This document shows positions 1-8,942 of a DNA stretch of 64,000 nucleotides, piece by piece. The notes beneath the pieces were generated by a model. That model was not told the DNA's origin, did no database searches, and worked only from the letters and a program-made list of their open reading frames with translations. Origin of the DNA: Chitinophaga alhagiae (lineage in GTDB: Bacteria; Bacteroidota; Bacteroidia; Chitinophagales; Chitinophagaceae); assembly GCF_003568665.1 (NCBI RefSeq), contig NZ_QXMH01000001.1:806001-870000 (forward strand). Direction: 5' to 3'. Made by a program: the position numbers and the translations under genes. The stretch's first letter is position 1, and every line of letters starts with the position of its first letter.

Positions 1-1
1 A

Positions 2-994
2 AAATATAAAGGGAAAGACGTACTGGCGCCTTCCTACATTGAAGCTGCCGCGGCGCCGCAAATGGTGATCCCGGGAGCCGCATTGCCCAAAAAACACAGC
101 GATATTCACCTGTTGTCTTACGGCCTGGGCTGGTTTGTCAGCTCTTACCGCGGCCACTACGAGGTGGAGCATGGCGGCAATATTGACGGCTTCTCCGCCA
201 GCGTAGCCTTCTACCCGTCTGACGAGCTGGGCATTGTAGTGCTCAGCAACCAGAACGGTTCTTCTGTTCCCGACTACGCCCGCAAACTCATTGCAGACCG
301 CATGCTGCAATTGAAATATGTAGACTGGAACGCTGAAGTAAGAGATAACATTAAAAAGGCCATTGCCAACCGGAAAACTGCCAGCAAAACCAAAAACGCT
401 GACCGCATTAAGGGCACGCGGCCTTCCCACCAGCTTTCAGCCTACGAAGGCAGCTTTTATAACCCCGGCTACGGCACTATTTCAATAACGCAACACAAGA
501 ACGCGCTGTACCTGAAAATAGGGCCGAAAGATTCCCTCTACCTCTCCCATTTCCATTATGATGTTTTTGAGGCAAAGGGCATAGATGACAAGGGAGTAGT
601 GGATTCTACCGGTACCGGCCTTCGTTTTACGTTCCGCTACAACGATACCGGCCGCGTGGAAAAGCTGCTGGCCCCGCTGGAATCTTCCCTGAAAAGCCCC
701 ATAGAATTTACCTACCAGCCCAAACAGCTGGCCGTTCCCAAAAGCATGCTGGAAAAATATACCGGAGAGTACCTGATGGGTAAAGCCTCCGTTCGCGTAT
801 ACACCAAGGGCGATGTGCTGTACGTATTTGTGCCGGGCCAACCGGAATACGAGACCTCGCCAACCGGTGAGCATACTTTTACGCTGACAAAGCTGAACGG
901 CTACAAGGTACGTTTCGGGCTGAAAGGGCAGGAAGTGGAAAGCATTACTTTCCTGCAACCCAACGGCACCTTTGAAGCAAAGAAAAAGAAATAA
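2..994 (+). CDS. Serine hydrolase (class C beta-lactamase-like), 3' part with DUF3471-like tail
   Basis: This is the C-terminal part of a secreted serine hydrolase of the beta-lactamase/D-aminopeptidase family; the frame is open to the left edge, so the start and the catalytic SxxK motif lie outside the window. The visible part has the HGG box (VEHGGNIDGFSA) that replaces the KTG triad in this family, followed by the usual FYPSDELGIVVLSN segment. After a linker of about 40 residues a DUF3471-like beta domain begins (LSAYEGSFYNPGYG), and a second similar module follows (LEKYTGEYLMGKAS). These proteins hydrolyse amide or ester bonds in peptides or small esters; the true substrate cannot be read. 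A strong terminator follows 8 bp after the stop. Confidence 0.85.
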   Translation, partial: KYKGKDVLAPSYIEAAAAPQMVIPGAALPKKHSDIHLLSYGLGWFVSSYRGHYEVEHGGNIDGFSASVAFYPSDELGIVVLSNQNGSSVPDYARKLIADRMLQLKYVDWNAEVRDNIKKAIANRKTASKTKNADRIKGTRPSHQLSAYEGSFYNPGYGTISITQHKNALYLKIGPKDSLYLSHFHYDVFEAKGIDDKGVVDSTGTGLRFTFRYNDTGRVEKLLAPLESSLKSPIEFTYQPKQLAVPKSMLEKYTGEYLMGKASVRVYTKGDVLYVFVPGQPEYETSPTGEHTFTLTKLNGYKVRFGLKGQEVESITFLQPNGTFEAKKKK

Positions 995-1001
995 AAAAAA
1001 A

Positions 1002-1033
1002 GGGCTGACCGGGATCACTGGTCAGCCCTTTTG
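1002..1033. terminator. Bidirectional intrinsic terminator
   Basis: A 9-bp GC-rich stem (GGGCTGACC with GGTCAGCCC) is flanked by a run of nine A on the left and TTTT on the right, so it can end transcription of the serine hydrolase on the plus strand and of the amidohydrolase operon on the minus strand. Confidence 0.85.
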
Positions 1034-1046
1034 CAGGCAAGGAGGC

Positions 1047-2348
1047 CTAGTTAAGGCCGTACTTGTATTTATACCGTTCGTACAATTGTTTGTGTTTGTC
1101 CTCCAGGCTTACTTCCCGGCCCTGTATGTAAGCGCGGGTGATCACGCTGCTTTTCATATCAAGGATATCTCCCGTGCTCACCACAATATTGGCATCTTTC
1201 CCCACTTCCAGCGAACCTGTTTTGTCCGCAATGCCCAGTATTTTAGCGGCATTGAGGGTAACGGCGCTCAACGCTTCTTCCTTGCTCAGGCCATACGCCG
1301 CAGCGGTGCCCGCGTTAAAAGGCAGGTTCCGTTGCTGCCAGAAGCCTTCGTTGCTGATGCAGAACAGGATACCGGCCTGCTGCAACTGGGCGGCGGTTTT
1401 GTAAGGCTGGTCCACATCATCATCTGCCGTTACGGGCAGGCTGTGTTGTTGCGTGAGCACTACGGGAATATTGCTTTTCTTCAGCACCTCCGGGATGAGC
1501 CAGGCGTCTGTACCGCCTACGATCACCACGTCAAAATTAAATTCCTTCGCAATGTCTGCCGCTACGATCATTTCCTTTACCAGGTCACAGTGAATGAAGA
1601 GTTTCTGCGAGCGGTCAAACAGGCCTTTCACCGCTTCATACTTGAGGTTGGTAGCGGTATGTTGGGGCTGCTGCAGGTAGCCCTGCGCCGCACGGAAAAA
1701 GCGCTTTACTTCTTCAATTTTGGCCATGGCCGCCTTTACCGCGTCTGTGCCCGGGCCGCTGGCCGTTGCGCCAAAAGGGTTGCTCCGGGCCATGAGGCGG
1801 GGCATGTTAAAGTGAATGGCGTTATCTGTTTTATACGCCGCGTCTTCCCAGTTCCAGGCATCGAGCTGTACTACGGAAGAGCTGCCGCTGACAAGGCCAC
1901 CCTGGGGCACGGTATGCGCCAGCAATATACCGTTGGTGCGCAGGGTGCCTATCACTTTGGAATCTGTGTTGTAAGATACGATGGAACGTACGGAGGGGTT
2001 GATCTCCCCTACTTCCTGGTAATCGTTGGTGGCGCGTACGCTGGCTACTTCTGTAAGGCCCAGCGTAGTTTCAGGCGCAATCAGGCCGGGGTATACGTGC
2101 TGGCCCTGCAGGTCAAGAACCTTTACATCGTCCATCGGAACGGGTACGTTATTGCCCACGGCAATGATCTTGCCGCCGTTGAAGCCAATGGTACCGCCGG
2201 TGATCACCTGCCCGTTACCCACGTGAATGGTGGCGTTCTTCAGGTAAATGGGGCCCTGCTGCGGCCGGGCGGGGTATACCGTTTCCTGTGCCTGCAATTG
2301 CAGGCTGCAGGCGGTGATACCAAGTATATAGCTACATATTTTGTTCAT
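1047..2348 (-). CDS. Amidohydrolase-family protein lacking the HxH metal motif
   Basis: A 433-residue exported protein (signal peptide ending near AQE at residue 22) with the imidazolonepropionase/prolidase-like amidohydrolase fold. The N-terminal beta domain (IYLKNATIHVGNGQVI) and the C-terminal signature (LSAVTLNAAKILGIADKTGSLEVGKDANIVV) are clear. At the position where metal-dependent members carry HxH after the P-G-hydrophobic turn, this protein reads PGLIAPETTLGL, so the first metal ligands are missing and it is either inactive or uses a different mechanism. It lies 40 bp downstream of a larger amidohydrolase on the same strand and probably forms an operon and perhaps a complex with it. 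Cell location is inferred to be periplasmic or outer surface. Confidence 0.85.
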   Translation of the reverse strand: MNKICSYILGITACSLQLQAQETVYPARPQQGPIYLKNATIHVGNGQVITGGTIGFNGGKIIAVGNNVPVPMDDVKVLDLQGQHVYPGLIAPETTLGLTEVASVRATNDYQEVGEINPSVRSIVSYNTDSKVIGTLRTNGILLAHTVPQGGLVSGSSSVVQLDAWNWEDAAYKTDNAIHFNMPRLMARSNPFGATASGPGTDAVKAAMAKIEEVKRFFRAAQGYLQQPQHTATNLKYEAVKGLFDRSQKLFIHCDLVKEMIVAADIAKEFNFDVVIVGGTDAWLIPEVLKKSNIPVVLTQQHSLPVTADDDVDQPYKTAAQLQQAGILFCISNEGFWQQRNLPFNAGTAAAYGLSKEEALSAVTLNAAKILGIADKTGSLEVGKDANIVVSTGDILDMKSSVITRAYIQGREVSLEDKHKQLYERYKYKYGLN

Positions 2349-2388
2349 CTGCGTATAGTTTTGTTTTTTTCAGTTGCCATCTGGCGGT

Positions 2389-5300
2389 TTACTGGTTAAA
2401 GGTTTCAGCGCCGTGCTCGTCCAGGATGTGATGCTGGTGGCCTGCCTGCAGGTCTTCACAATGGTAGATCTCTTCCCTGCTGGGCACCGGCCGCTGCGTA
2501 GGCATGCCTTGCTTTTTGTCTCCGAGCATTTTGGCGGTGAGGCGGGCGCGCTCGGCGGCAATGCGGGCACGGAGTTCCAGGTCTTTTTCCTTGTCGAAGT
2601 ATACAATGCCGTCTACAATGGTCTTTTCCGGTTTGGCATAAATGCTCAGCGGGTGATCGCTCCAGAGCACCAGGTCCGCGTCTTTACCGGTCTTGATGCT
2701 GCCGATGCGGTCTGCCACGTGCAATAGCCGCGCGGGGTTGAGGGTCACCATTTTAAGCGCGTCTTCTTCAGACATGCCACCGTACTTCACGCTTTTGGCG
2801 GCTTCCTGGTTGAGGCGGCGGGCCATCTCGGCATCGTCTGAATTGATGGCTACGGTAAGGCCCACACGCTGCATGATGGTGGCGTTTTGCGGAATGGCGT
2901 CTGCCACTTCCATTTTGTACGCCCACCAGTCTGCAAAGGTAGAAGCGCCAGCGCCGTGCGCCTTCATTTTATCCGCTACTTTGTACCCTTCCAGTATGTG
3001 TGTAAAGGTGTTGACCTTGAAACCAAAGCGGTCCGCGGTTTTCATGAGCATGTTGATCTCGCTTTGCACGTAGGAGTGGCAGGTGATAAAACGTTTTTTG
3101 TTCAGGATCTCCACCAGCGCGTCCAGCTCCAGGTCTCTCCGTTTATTGGCGCCTGCTTTTTCATAGTCTTTAGCGCGGGTAAAGGCATCCGCCAGCACCT
3201 GCTCCACACCCATGCGGGTTTGCGGGAAACGGGTACGCTGGCGTTCTCCCCAGTTGGACTGTTTCACGTTCTCTCCCAGCGCAAATTTGATGAAACCGTC
3301 CCAGTGCTGGAACTTCAATTGCTCGGCATTGGCGCCCCAGCGCAGCTTGATCAGCTGGCTCTGGCCGCCGATGGTGTTGGCCGAGCCATGCAGCAGGTGG
3401 GAAGAGGTAACGCCGCCGCTCAACTGGCGGTAGATGTTCACATCATCCGGGTTTACCACATCCGCAGTGCGTACTTCCGAAGTAACGGACTGCGTGCCTT
3501 CGTTCACCCCGCGGGAAATGGCGATGTGGGAATGCTCATCCAGTATGCCGGGTGTAAGATGTTTGCCGGTACCGTCTACCACCCGGGCATTGCCGGCAGA
3601 AAGGCCTTTGCCGATCTGCGCTATTTTGCCGTTGCGCACCAGCACGTCCGTACCTTCCAGCTTGCCCTCCTTCTCATTGGTCCACACCGTAGCGTTGCGG
3701 ATCAGGATGTCTTCCTGCTTGGGGAGCGTTTCATATCCATACCCCACAAACGGGTAATATATTTTGCCCAGTTCCTGTGAGGCTTTCTTTTTAGCGGTAT
3801 CCGCCTTTGGCGTAAATCCTTTGGTCTGCAGTGCCGTCCAGTTGCCGTAGGTGCCCTTTTCGTCCTGCCCGGAACCATTCCAGGTATTGTCAGGGCCAAT
3901 CGCGCCGCTCAACCGCAGCTGCTGCTGGCCGTCTTTTGTTTTATTGATGATGAGTTTTACCAGTTGTCCATCTATTTCAATTTTACCGGCTATGCTGTCT
4001 TTGTTCACCAGGCTGGGGGCAGCAGGCGTTCCCTTGATCTCCACCGGGTAGGTGGTGTTGTTGAACGTGATGTTGTAGGAGCCGCGCGGGTCTTTCCAGC
4101 CGTCTTCCTTCACCGCATACCTGATGCCCTGCACCCAGTTCTGGTGAATGGTGGTGTTTTCTGCGAAAACGGGGCCGGAGGTGATGAGGAAGTTGGCCAG
4201 CTTGCCGGCGTCCAGGCTTCCTATTTTATCATATGCCTTGATGAGCGTGGCCGGTGCTTTGGTAAGGGCTTCCAGCGCTTTTTGTTCGGACAGGCCGTAT
4301 GCTATGGCCTTGCGCACATTACCGAGAAAGGTTTTCACGTCTTTCAGGTCTGTGGCAGACAGGCAGAAGGGGATGCCGGCTTTTTCAAAAGCCCCGGCGG
4401 CAGTGGGCGCAAGCTCCCAGTGCTTCATGTCAGCCAGGGACACAAAACGGGCGTCATTAGGATCTTCCACGTCCATAGCCTGGGGGTAGTTAAGCGGCAG
4501 AATGAAAACAGCTTTGGTGGCGGCCATTTCCGGCAGGCGCTGGTACTCGTTGCCGCCGGCCTTGATCACGTACTGCACGCCAAACTCGTCTCCTACTTTA
4601 TCCGCGCGCAGCGCGTTCCATTTATCATTAGCCTCAAATACCTGCACCAGCGGCTGGTTGTCGTTCCAGGCCTGCAGGCTGAGGTTAAGCCCTTCCTTGG
4701 CGGGTGAAGACCTGTACCATTGCGCGTCCAGGTACTGCTGGCGGAGCAGGGCAATGGTGCCCATCAGGGAGGAGGGATAGTCTTGCGAAGAAGATCCTTT
4801 GTCAAAAGAATAGTGTGCAGATACCCTGGGCAGCAGCACGGTCTTGTTTTCTCTTTCCGCCGCCAGGCTTACCAGGGCGCCGGTGCCCCGGGCAATACCA
4901 TCGTTCTGGTGGGTGAGCACAGCGCCAAACCCTTGTTCCCGCAGGCTTTTGGCTTTTGTTTCATCTGCATTGAACAATTGTACGGCATTCACTTCGCTTT
5001 TTATGGCCTGGTTCCAGCCGTAAGCGCCTTTGGTATTGGAGAGGAACTGCGGGCCGGTGCTGCTGCCGAAGCCGCCGCGCCGCTGCACGGCCGGCATACC
5101 GTAGTCGCTGTACGCATCTACAAAGGAGGGGTAGATGAATTTGCCCTTGCAGTCTATCACCACTGCATCTTTCGGAATGGTCACGGCCGCTCCCACTGCG
5201 GCAATTTTGCCGTCCCGGATCACGAGGGTGGCATTGCTGAGGGTGGTTTGCGCGTCTTTCACAATGGTGGCATGGGTAAAGGCGTAACAATCATTTTTCG

Positions 5301-5451
5301 GGTCTGCCACCCCGTTTACCGGCCAGGTTTCCTGCGCCCGGGCGCTGAAGCCCGCCACCAGCAGGCCAATGGCAGCCAATACAGCGCGGCGCGCATACGT
5401 TAGCCGGGAGAGGTAGCATTGCGGCCTCTGTTGTAACAAATCTGGTTTCAT
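2389..5451 (-). CDS. Double-domain secreted amidohydrolase
   Basis: About 1020 residues counted from the ATG at 5451. That start gives a short basic N-terminus followed by a hydrophobic signal segment (AVLAAIGLLVAGFSARAQ); an ATG 14 codons upstream is less likely. Two amidohydrolase units are fused. The first (residues about 35-430) has the fold signatures but reads DAYSDYG where HxH is expected, so it looks non-catalytic. The second (from about residue 570) carries DEHSHIAISRG with an intact HxH, a THILEGYKVADKMK stretch and a late NSDDAEMARR segment that supplies the usual Asp. It is therefore the likely active barrel. The family hydrolyses cyclic amides, peptides or esters; the substrate is unknown. 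It is first in a two-gene operon with the smaller amidohydrolase. Confidence 0.85.
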   Translation of the reverse strand: MKPDLLQQRPQCYLSRLTYARRAVLAAIGLLVAGFSARAQETWPVNGVADPKNDCYAFTHATIVKDAQTTLSNATLVIRDGKIAAVGAAVTIPKDAVVIDCKGKFIYPSFVDAYSDYGMPAVQRRGGFGSSTGPQFLSNTKGAYGWNQAIKSEVNAVQLFNADETKAKSLREQGFGAVLTHQNDGIARGTGALVSLAAERENKTVLLPRVSAHYSFDKGSSSQDYPSSLMGTIALLRQQYLDAQWYRSSPAKEGLNLSLQAWNDNQPLVQVFEANDKWNALRADKVGDEFGVQYVIKAGGNEYQRLPEMAATKAVFILPLNYPQAMDVEDPNDARFVSLADMKHWELAPTAAGAFEKAGIPFCLSATDLKDVKTFLGNVRKAIAYGLSEQKALEALTKAPATLIKAYDKIGSLDAGKLANFLITSGPVFAENTTIHQNWVQGIRYAVKEDGWKDPRGSYNITFNNTTYPVEIKGTPAAPSLVNKDSIAGKIEIDGQLVKLIINKTKDGQQQLRLSGAIGPDNTWNGSGQDEKGTYGNWTALQTKGFTPKADTAKKKASQELGKIYYPFVGYGYETLPKQEDILIRNATVWTNEKEGKLEGTDVLVRNGKIAQIGKGLSAGNARVVDGTGKHLTPGILDEHSHIAISRGVNEGTQSVTSEVRTADVVNPDDVNIYRQLSGGVTSSHLLHGSANTIGGQSQLIKLRWGANAEQLKFQHWDGFIKFALGENVKQSNWGERQRTRFPQTRMGVEQVLADAFTRAKDYEKAGANKRRDLELDALVEILNKKRFITCHSYVQSEINMLMKTADRFGFKVNTFTHILEGYKVADKMKAHGAGASTFADWWAYKMEVADAIPQNATIMQRVGLTVAINSDDAEMARRLNQEAAKSVKYGGMSEEDALKMVTLNPARLLHVADRIGSIKTGKDADLVLWSDHPLSIYAKPEKTIVDGIVYFDKEKDLELRARIAAERARLTAKMLGDKKQGMPTQRPVPSREEIYHCEDLQAGHQHHILDEHGAETFNQ

Positions 5452-5553
5452 GTTCGATTTACTTTTAGAAATTAGTTGATGGCTGATAATCATACCACCG
5501 GTACAGGTTTAGATTAAATTATGTCCGGCATCAGGTCACAATACAGCTACAAG

Positions 5554-5567
5554 TGTTAAATTTAACA
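5554..5567. promoter_or_regulatory. Perfect 14-bp palindrome TGTTAAATTTAACA in a divergent intergenic region
   Basis: The 200-bp region between the amidohydrolase operon and the divergent small secreted protein contains this AT-rich palindrome. Its position is compatible with an operator, but no neighbouring regulator gene supports that, and AT-rich palindromes can arise by chance. Confidence 0.3.
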
Positions 5568-5651
5568 AATGATTGACCGCTTATCGCCTATTTTAGTATA
5601 AATTTTACAAGCGGTATAAAAGTTGCGGGAAACCAGTTAATCAGATCGTTT

Positions 5652-6074
5652 ATGAAAAAGAACACAGGCTTTATGATGGTACTTTTCCTGCTGGCGGCAT
5701 TGGCAGGGCAGGCCCAGGAAACGGCCCGGGTCAAAAAAGAAAGATGGGACGCTGCTTCCAAGGCAGACAAGCTATCAGACAAGCTGTACCGTGAACTGAA
5801 CCTCACCAAAGAGCAGAACCAGCAAATACATGCCATTAATGACGATATTGCCCGCCGCCGCGACGACGCCCGCAGAGATACCACGCTAAGCGTACGGCGT
5901 AAAATGCAGCTCCGCCAGCAACTGGATGCGGAGCGCAGCAACCGGTTCAAGACCGTGCTCACGCCGGCACAGTATAAAAGGTGGAACGACTGGCAACTAC
6001 AAAAGAAAGAACAACTGGAGGCCAAAATGGACCGCAAGCAGGACAAAAAACTGGCCCGTAAAGCCAACCGCTGA
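5652..6074 (+). CDS. Small secreted charged helical protein, CpxP/Spy-like (LTxxQ)
   Basis: A 140-residue protein with a signal peptide cleaved near residue 21 (LAALAGQAQE). The mature part is strongly charged and helical (many K, R, D, E, Q) and contains LNLTKEQNQQI and VLTPAQYKRW, two matches to the LTxxQ pattern of periplasmic Spy/CpxP-type stress chaperones and the DUF4890-like proteins of Bacteroidota. Function is inferred: a periplasmic holdase or stress sensor. Its stop overlaps the start of glycerate kinase (TGATG), which indicates translational coupling, although no functional link between the two is obvious. Confidence 0.75.
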   Translation: MKKNTGFMMVLFLLAALAGQAQETARVKKERWDAASKADKLSDKLYRELNLTKEQNQQIHAINDDIARRRDDARRDTTLSVRRKMQLRQQLDAERSNRFKTVLTPAQYKRWNDWQLQKKEQLEAKMDRKQDKKLARKANR

Positions 6075-7348
6075 TGGAGCATTTTGCGCAACAGGCATAC
6101 CAGATATTCCTGCAAGGCGTGGCCGCCGTGCAGCCAAAGCAGTTCATGCGCAACTGCCTCCCCGCCGCGCTTGTTCAGGAGGCCACCCGTATTTTTGTGC
6201 TGGGAGCCGGCAAAGCCGCTACCACTATGGCGCAGGAAACCGAATCTTTATTAGGCAGCAAGATCACGCAAGGCCTGATAGTGACCAATGATCCCGCCGC
6301 CGCTCCCCTTTCCCGCATACAGACCATTACAGGCCGCCATCCCGTACCTGACGAGAACAGTCTTATTGCCGGCACCGCCATGCTTGAAATGGCCGGCGCC
6401 ATGCAGTCCGGGGACCTGGTGCTGTTCCTGCTTTCCGGCGGCGCCTCTTCCCTGCTGGCCGATGTGCCGGAAGGCGTTGCCATGGAGGAATTGCAGCAAT
6501 TGTTCAATACCCTGCTTAAAAGCGGTGCAGACATCCGGGAAATGAATACCGTGCGCAAGCACCTCTCCGCTATCAAAGGCGGCCAGCTGGCCCGCCGGCT
6601 GCATCCCGCCCGTATTTACACCATCATTCTGTCTGACGTGCCCGGCAACGACCCCGCCGTGATAGGCTCCGGGCCTACCGTGGCAGACCCGTCTACCTTT
6701 ACGGAAGCCTGGGCCGTGCTGGAAAAATACCGGCTCGTGGATACATTGCCGGCCGGCATCCGCCATCACCTGGAGCAGGGCCTCACCGGCGCAGTGGCGG
6801 AAACGCCCAAGCCGGGCAGCATACCGCATGCGCAGTATTGCATAGCGGCCAGCAACAGCATAGCCCTGGCGGCAGCTAAAGAAAAAGCCGCGCAGCTGGG
6901 GTATCATACCACGGTGTTAACAGACACGGCCACCGGTGAGGCCCGTGAACTGGCGCTGCGCCTGGCCCGGCAGGCACTGGCGTATGAAGGCCCTTTCCCC
7001 GCATGCCTGCTGGCCGGGGGAGAAAGCACCGTGCAGGTAAGCGGCACCGGTAAAGGCGGCAGAAACCAGGAACTGGCCCTGGCAGCGGGCCTGGTGATAA
7101 AAGACGCGCCCTACATTACCTTCCTGGCCGCCGGCACAGACGGCATAGACGGGCCTACAGACGCCGCCGGTGCGGTCATCAACGCGCATCTGCTGCAAGG
7201 CGCGCCCGATCCCCTGCCCTTTTTGCATAACAACGACGCTTATCATTTTTTTGAAAAAACCGGCTCCCTGCTTAAAACCGGCCATACCCACACCAATGTA
7301 ATGGACATGGTGGTGATCCTGTTGCAGCAACCGCCGGCTTTCCGGTAA
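6074..7348 (+). CDS. Glycerate 2-kinase (MOFRL family)
   Basis: A 424-residue cytosolic enzyme that phosphorylates D-glycerate to 2-phosphoglycerate with ATP (GckA/TtuD type). The N-terminal part has the glycine-rich GAGKAATTMAQ segment and LFLLSGGASSLLADVPEG; the C-terminal MOFRL domain carries GGRNQELALAAGL and FLAAGTDGIDGPTDAAGA, which are diagnostic. Length matches the family. It starts inside the stop codon of the preceding gene and is followed by a 306-bp non-coding gap, then mannonate dehydratase. Glycerate kinase is often used for hydroxypyruvate or tartronate semialdehyde carbon arising from uronate catabolism, which fits the neighbour, but the link is inference. Confidence 0.93.
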   Translation: MEHFAQQAYQIFLQGVAAVQPKQFMRNCLPAALVQEATRIFVLGAGKAATTMAQETESLLGSKITQGLIVTNDPAAAPLSRIQTITGRHPVPDENSLIAGTAMLEMAGAMQSGDLVLFLLSGGASSLLADVPEGVAMEELQQLFNTLLKSGADIREMNTVRKHLSAIKGGQLARRLHPARIYTIILSDVPGNDPAVIGSGPTVADPSTFTEAWAVLEKYRLVDTLPAGIRHHLEQGLTGAVAETPKPGSIPHAQYCIAASNSIALAAAKEKAAQLGYHTTVLTDTATGEARELALRLARQALAYEGPFPACLLAGGESTVQVSGTGKGGRNQELALAAGLVIKDAPYITFLAAGTDGIDGPTDAAGAVINAHLLQGAPDPLPFLHNNDAYHFFEKTGSLLKTGHTHTNVMDMVVILLQQPPAFR

Positions 7349-7355
7349 CGCCCGG

Positions 7356-7482
7356 CATGGAGATGCCAAACGGGGGAGCATGCTGCAACACACCTGGCAT
7401 TCCATTGATACCCACTCTGTACGCCTGCCGCCCGGGGCTGCATGGAGATGCCGAACGGGAACAGCATGCCGGGGCACACCTG
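7356..7482. repeat. Imperfect direct repeat pair in the gap before mannonate dehydratase
   Basis: Two copies of about 41 bp, starting at 7356 and 7441 and both beginning CATGGAGATGCC, share roughly four fifths of their bases and end in CACACCTG. Each contains a small hairpin-like GCATggagATGC core. The rest of the 306-bp gap down to 7600 is GC-rich and codes for nothing recognisable. It may be a remnant of a dispersed intergenic repeat family. Confidence 0.5.
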
Positions 7483-7600
7483 CTGGTGCGCATATGGCCG
7501 GTACCATCCATAGCTGTGCCGCCAACGCCCATACCGCTCCGGCACCACCTCACTACCCCACCCGTTTTTCATGATATAATGGATATTTCTCCCAGATTAT

Positions 7601-7630
7601 TTGCATATCTCACTTTTGATTCTATTTTTG
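7601..7630 (+). promoter_or_regulatory. Bacteroidota-type promoter of mannonate dehydratase
   Basis: TTG at 7601-7603 (within ATTTGC) is followed after 19 bp by TATTTTTG at 7623-7630, an exact match to TAnnTTTG. The start codon is 25 bp further on. Confidence 0.75.
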
Positions 7631-7654
7631 GGAAACTAAAAAACATTCAGAGTT

Positions 7655-8821
7655 ATGTTGAGAATGGAACAGACCTGGCGATGGTTCGGTCCCAAAGACC
7701 CTGTAAGCCTTTCAGATATCCGCCAGGCGGGCGCCACGGGCATCGTTACCGCATTGCATCACGTTCCCAATGGCGTTGTATGGAGCAAGGAAGATATCAT
7801 GCAGCGCAAACAGGAAATAGAAGCGGCAGGCCTCACCTGGTCTGTTGTTGAAAGTGTTCCCGTACATGAGGACATTAAAACGCAAACCGGCCGGTTCAAA
7901 GAATATATCAAAAATTACCAGCAGAGCCTGCGTAACCTGGCCGCCTGCGGCGTGTATACGGTAACGTATAATTTCATGCCCGTGCTGGACTGGACGCGTA
8001 CAGACCTTGCCTACACGGTAGAAGACGGCTCCAAGGCCCTGCGTTTCGACAAGGCGCAGTTCATGGCCTTTGACCTGTTCCTGCTGCAAAGGCCCGGCGC
8101 GGAAAACGACTACCCGGAAGAAGAAATATCCCGCGCCAAAGAACAGTTTGACAGCATGACGGACGAAGAAAAGGCCTTGCTGCAACGCAACATCATAGCC
8201 GGTTTGCCCGGCTCTGAAGAGAGCTTTACGCTGGAGCAGTTCCAGGCTGCGCTAGATAAGTATAAAGACGTGGACGCCATCAAGCTCAAACTGCATCTCT
8301 TTTATTTCCTGCAACAGATCGTGCCGGTAGCGGAAGAAGTGGGCATTAAACTGGCCATTCACCCGGACGATCCTCCGTATCCCATCCTGGGCCTGCCCCG
8401 TGTAGTAAGCACCGAGCAGGATGCGCGCGAGCTGCTGGCCACGGCGCCTTCGCCGGCCAACGGGCTTTGTTTCTGCACAGGCTCTTACGGCGTGAGAGAC
8501 GACAATGACCTGCCCGGTATGGTGGAGCGCCTGGGAGACCACATCCACTTCATCCACCTCCGCTCCACCAAACGTGATGCGCTGGGCAACTTCTATGAAG
8601 CCAACCACCTGGAAGGAGATGTGGACATGTATAGCGTGGTGAAAAACATCCTGGCCGTGATGCAAAAAAGGAATGTATCTATTCCCATGCGGCCTGATCA
8701 TGGCCACCAGATGCTGGATGACCTTCACAAAAAGACCAACCCGGGTTACAGCGGCATTGGCCGCCTGCGCGGGCTGGCAGAACTGCGCGGCCTTGAAATG
8801 GGCATAGCAGGAAAGAACTAG
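7655..8821 (+). CDS. uxuA: Mannonate dehydratase
   Basis: A 388-residue cytosolic enzyme that dehydrates D-mannonate to 2-keto-3-deoxygluconate in glucuronate catabolism. The start region [16 protein letters not shown] is a family hallmark; further conserved pieces are [61 protein letters not shown] and the C-terminal [13 protein letters not shown]. The alternative ATG three codons downstream (7664) is also possible. It has its own promoter and a terminator 60 bp downstream, so it is probably monocistronic. No uxaC or KDG kinase is nearby. With the lyase and GH105 elsewhere in the window it supports uronic-acid use by this organism. Confidence 0.95.
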   Translation: MLRMEQTWRWFGPKDPVSLSDIRQAGATGIVTALHHVPNGVVWSKEDIMQRKQEIEAAGLTWSVVESVPVHEDIKTQTGRFKEYIKNYQQSLRNLAACGVYTVTYNFMPVLDWTRTDLAYTVEDGSKALRFDKAQFMAFDLFLLQRPGAENDYPEEEISRAKEQFDSMTDEEKALLQRNIIAGLPGSEESFTLEQFQAALDKYKDVDAIKLKLHLFYFLQQIVPVAEEVGIKLAIHPDDPPYPILGLPRVVSTEQDARELLATAPSPANGLCFCTGSYGVRDDNDLPGMVERLGDHIHFIHLRSTKRDALGNFYEANHLEGDVDMYSVVKNILAVMQKRNVSIPMRPDHGHQMLDDLHKKTNPGYSGIGRLRGLAELRGLEMGIAGKN

Positions 8822-8882
8822 CATATAAACGGCTGGGGCTGGCCATTGCAGGCCTTTCCCGGACTGCGGGCATTCATAAATG

Positions 8883-8911
8883 AAGCCCGGCTCAGAAGGG
8901 CCGGGCTTTTT
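8883..8911. terminator. Intrinsic terminator after uxuA
   Basis: A 9-bp stem (AAGCCCGGC with GCCGGGCTT) and an 8-nt loop are followed by TTTT-C-T on the plus strand. It separates uxuA from the converging efflux operon. Confidence 0.8.
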
Positions 8912-8942
8912 CTATTAACACACACTACAAAAACAACAAGTT

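Noticed and set aside
972..2399. A 475-codon plus-strand frame opposite the amidohydrolase gene
   Set aside because: It is the mirror of a clear coding gene; its product is rich in Arg, Cys and His with no domain, as expected for an antisense shadow.
5554..5567. Palindrome TGTTAAATTTAACA as a proven operator
   Set aside because: Kept only as a weak feature; AT-rich palindromes of this size can occur by chance and no regulator is nearby.
7243..7572. Overlapping minus-strand frames of 90-200 codons behind glycerate kinase
   Set aside because: They arise from GC-rich sequence, overlap each other in different frames and the glycerate kinase gene, contain no recognisable domain, and have no promoter.
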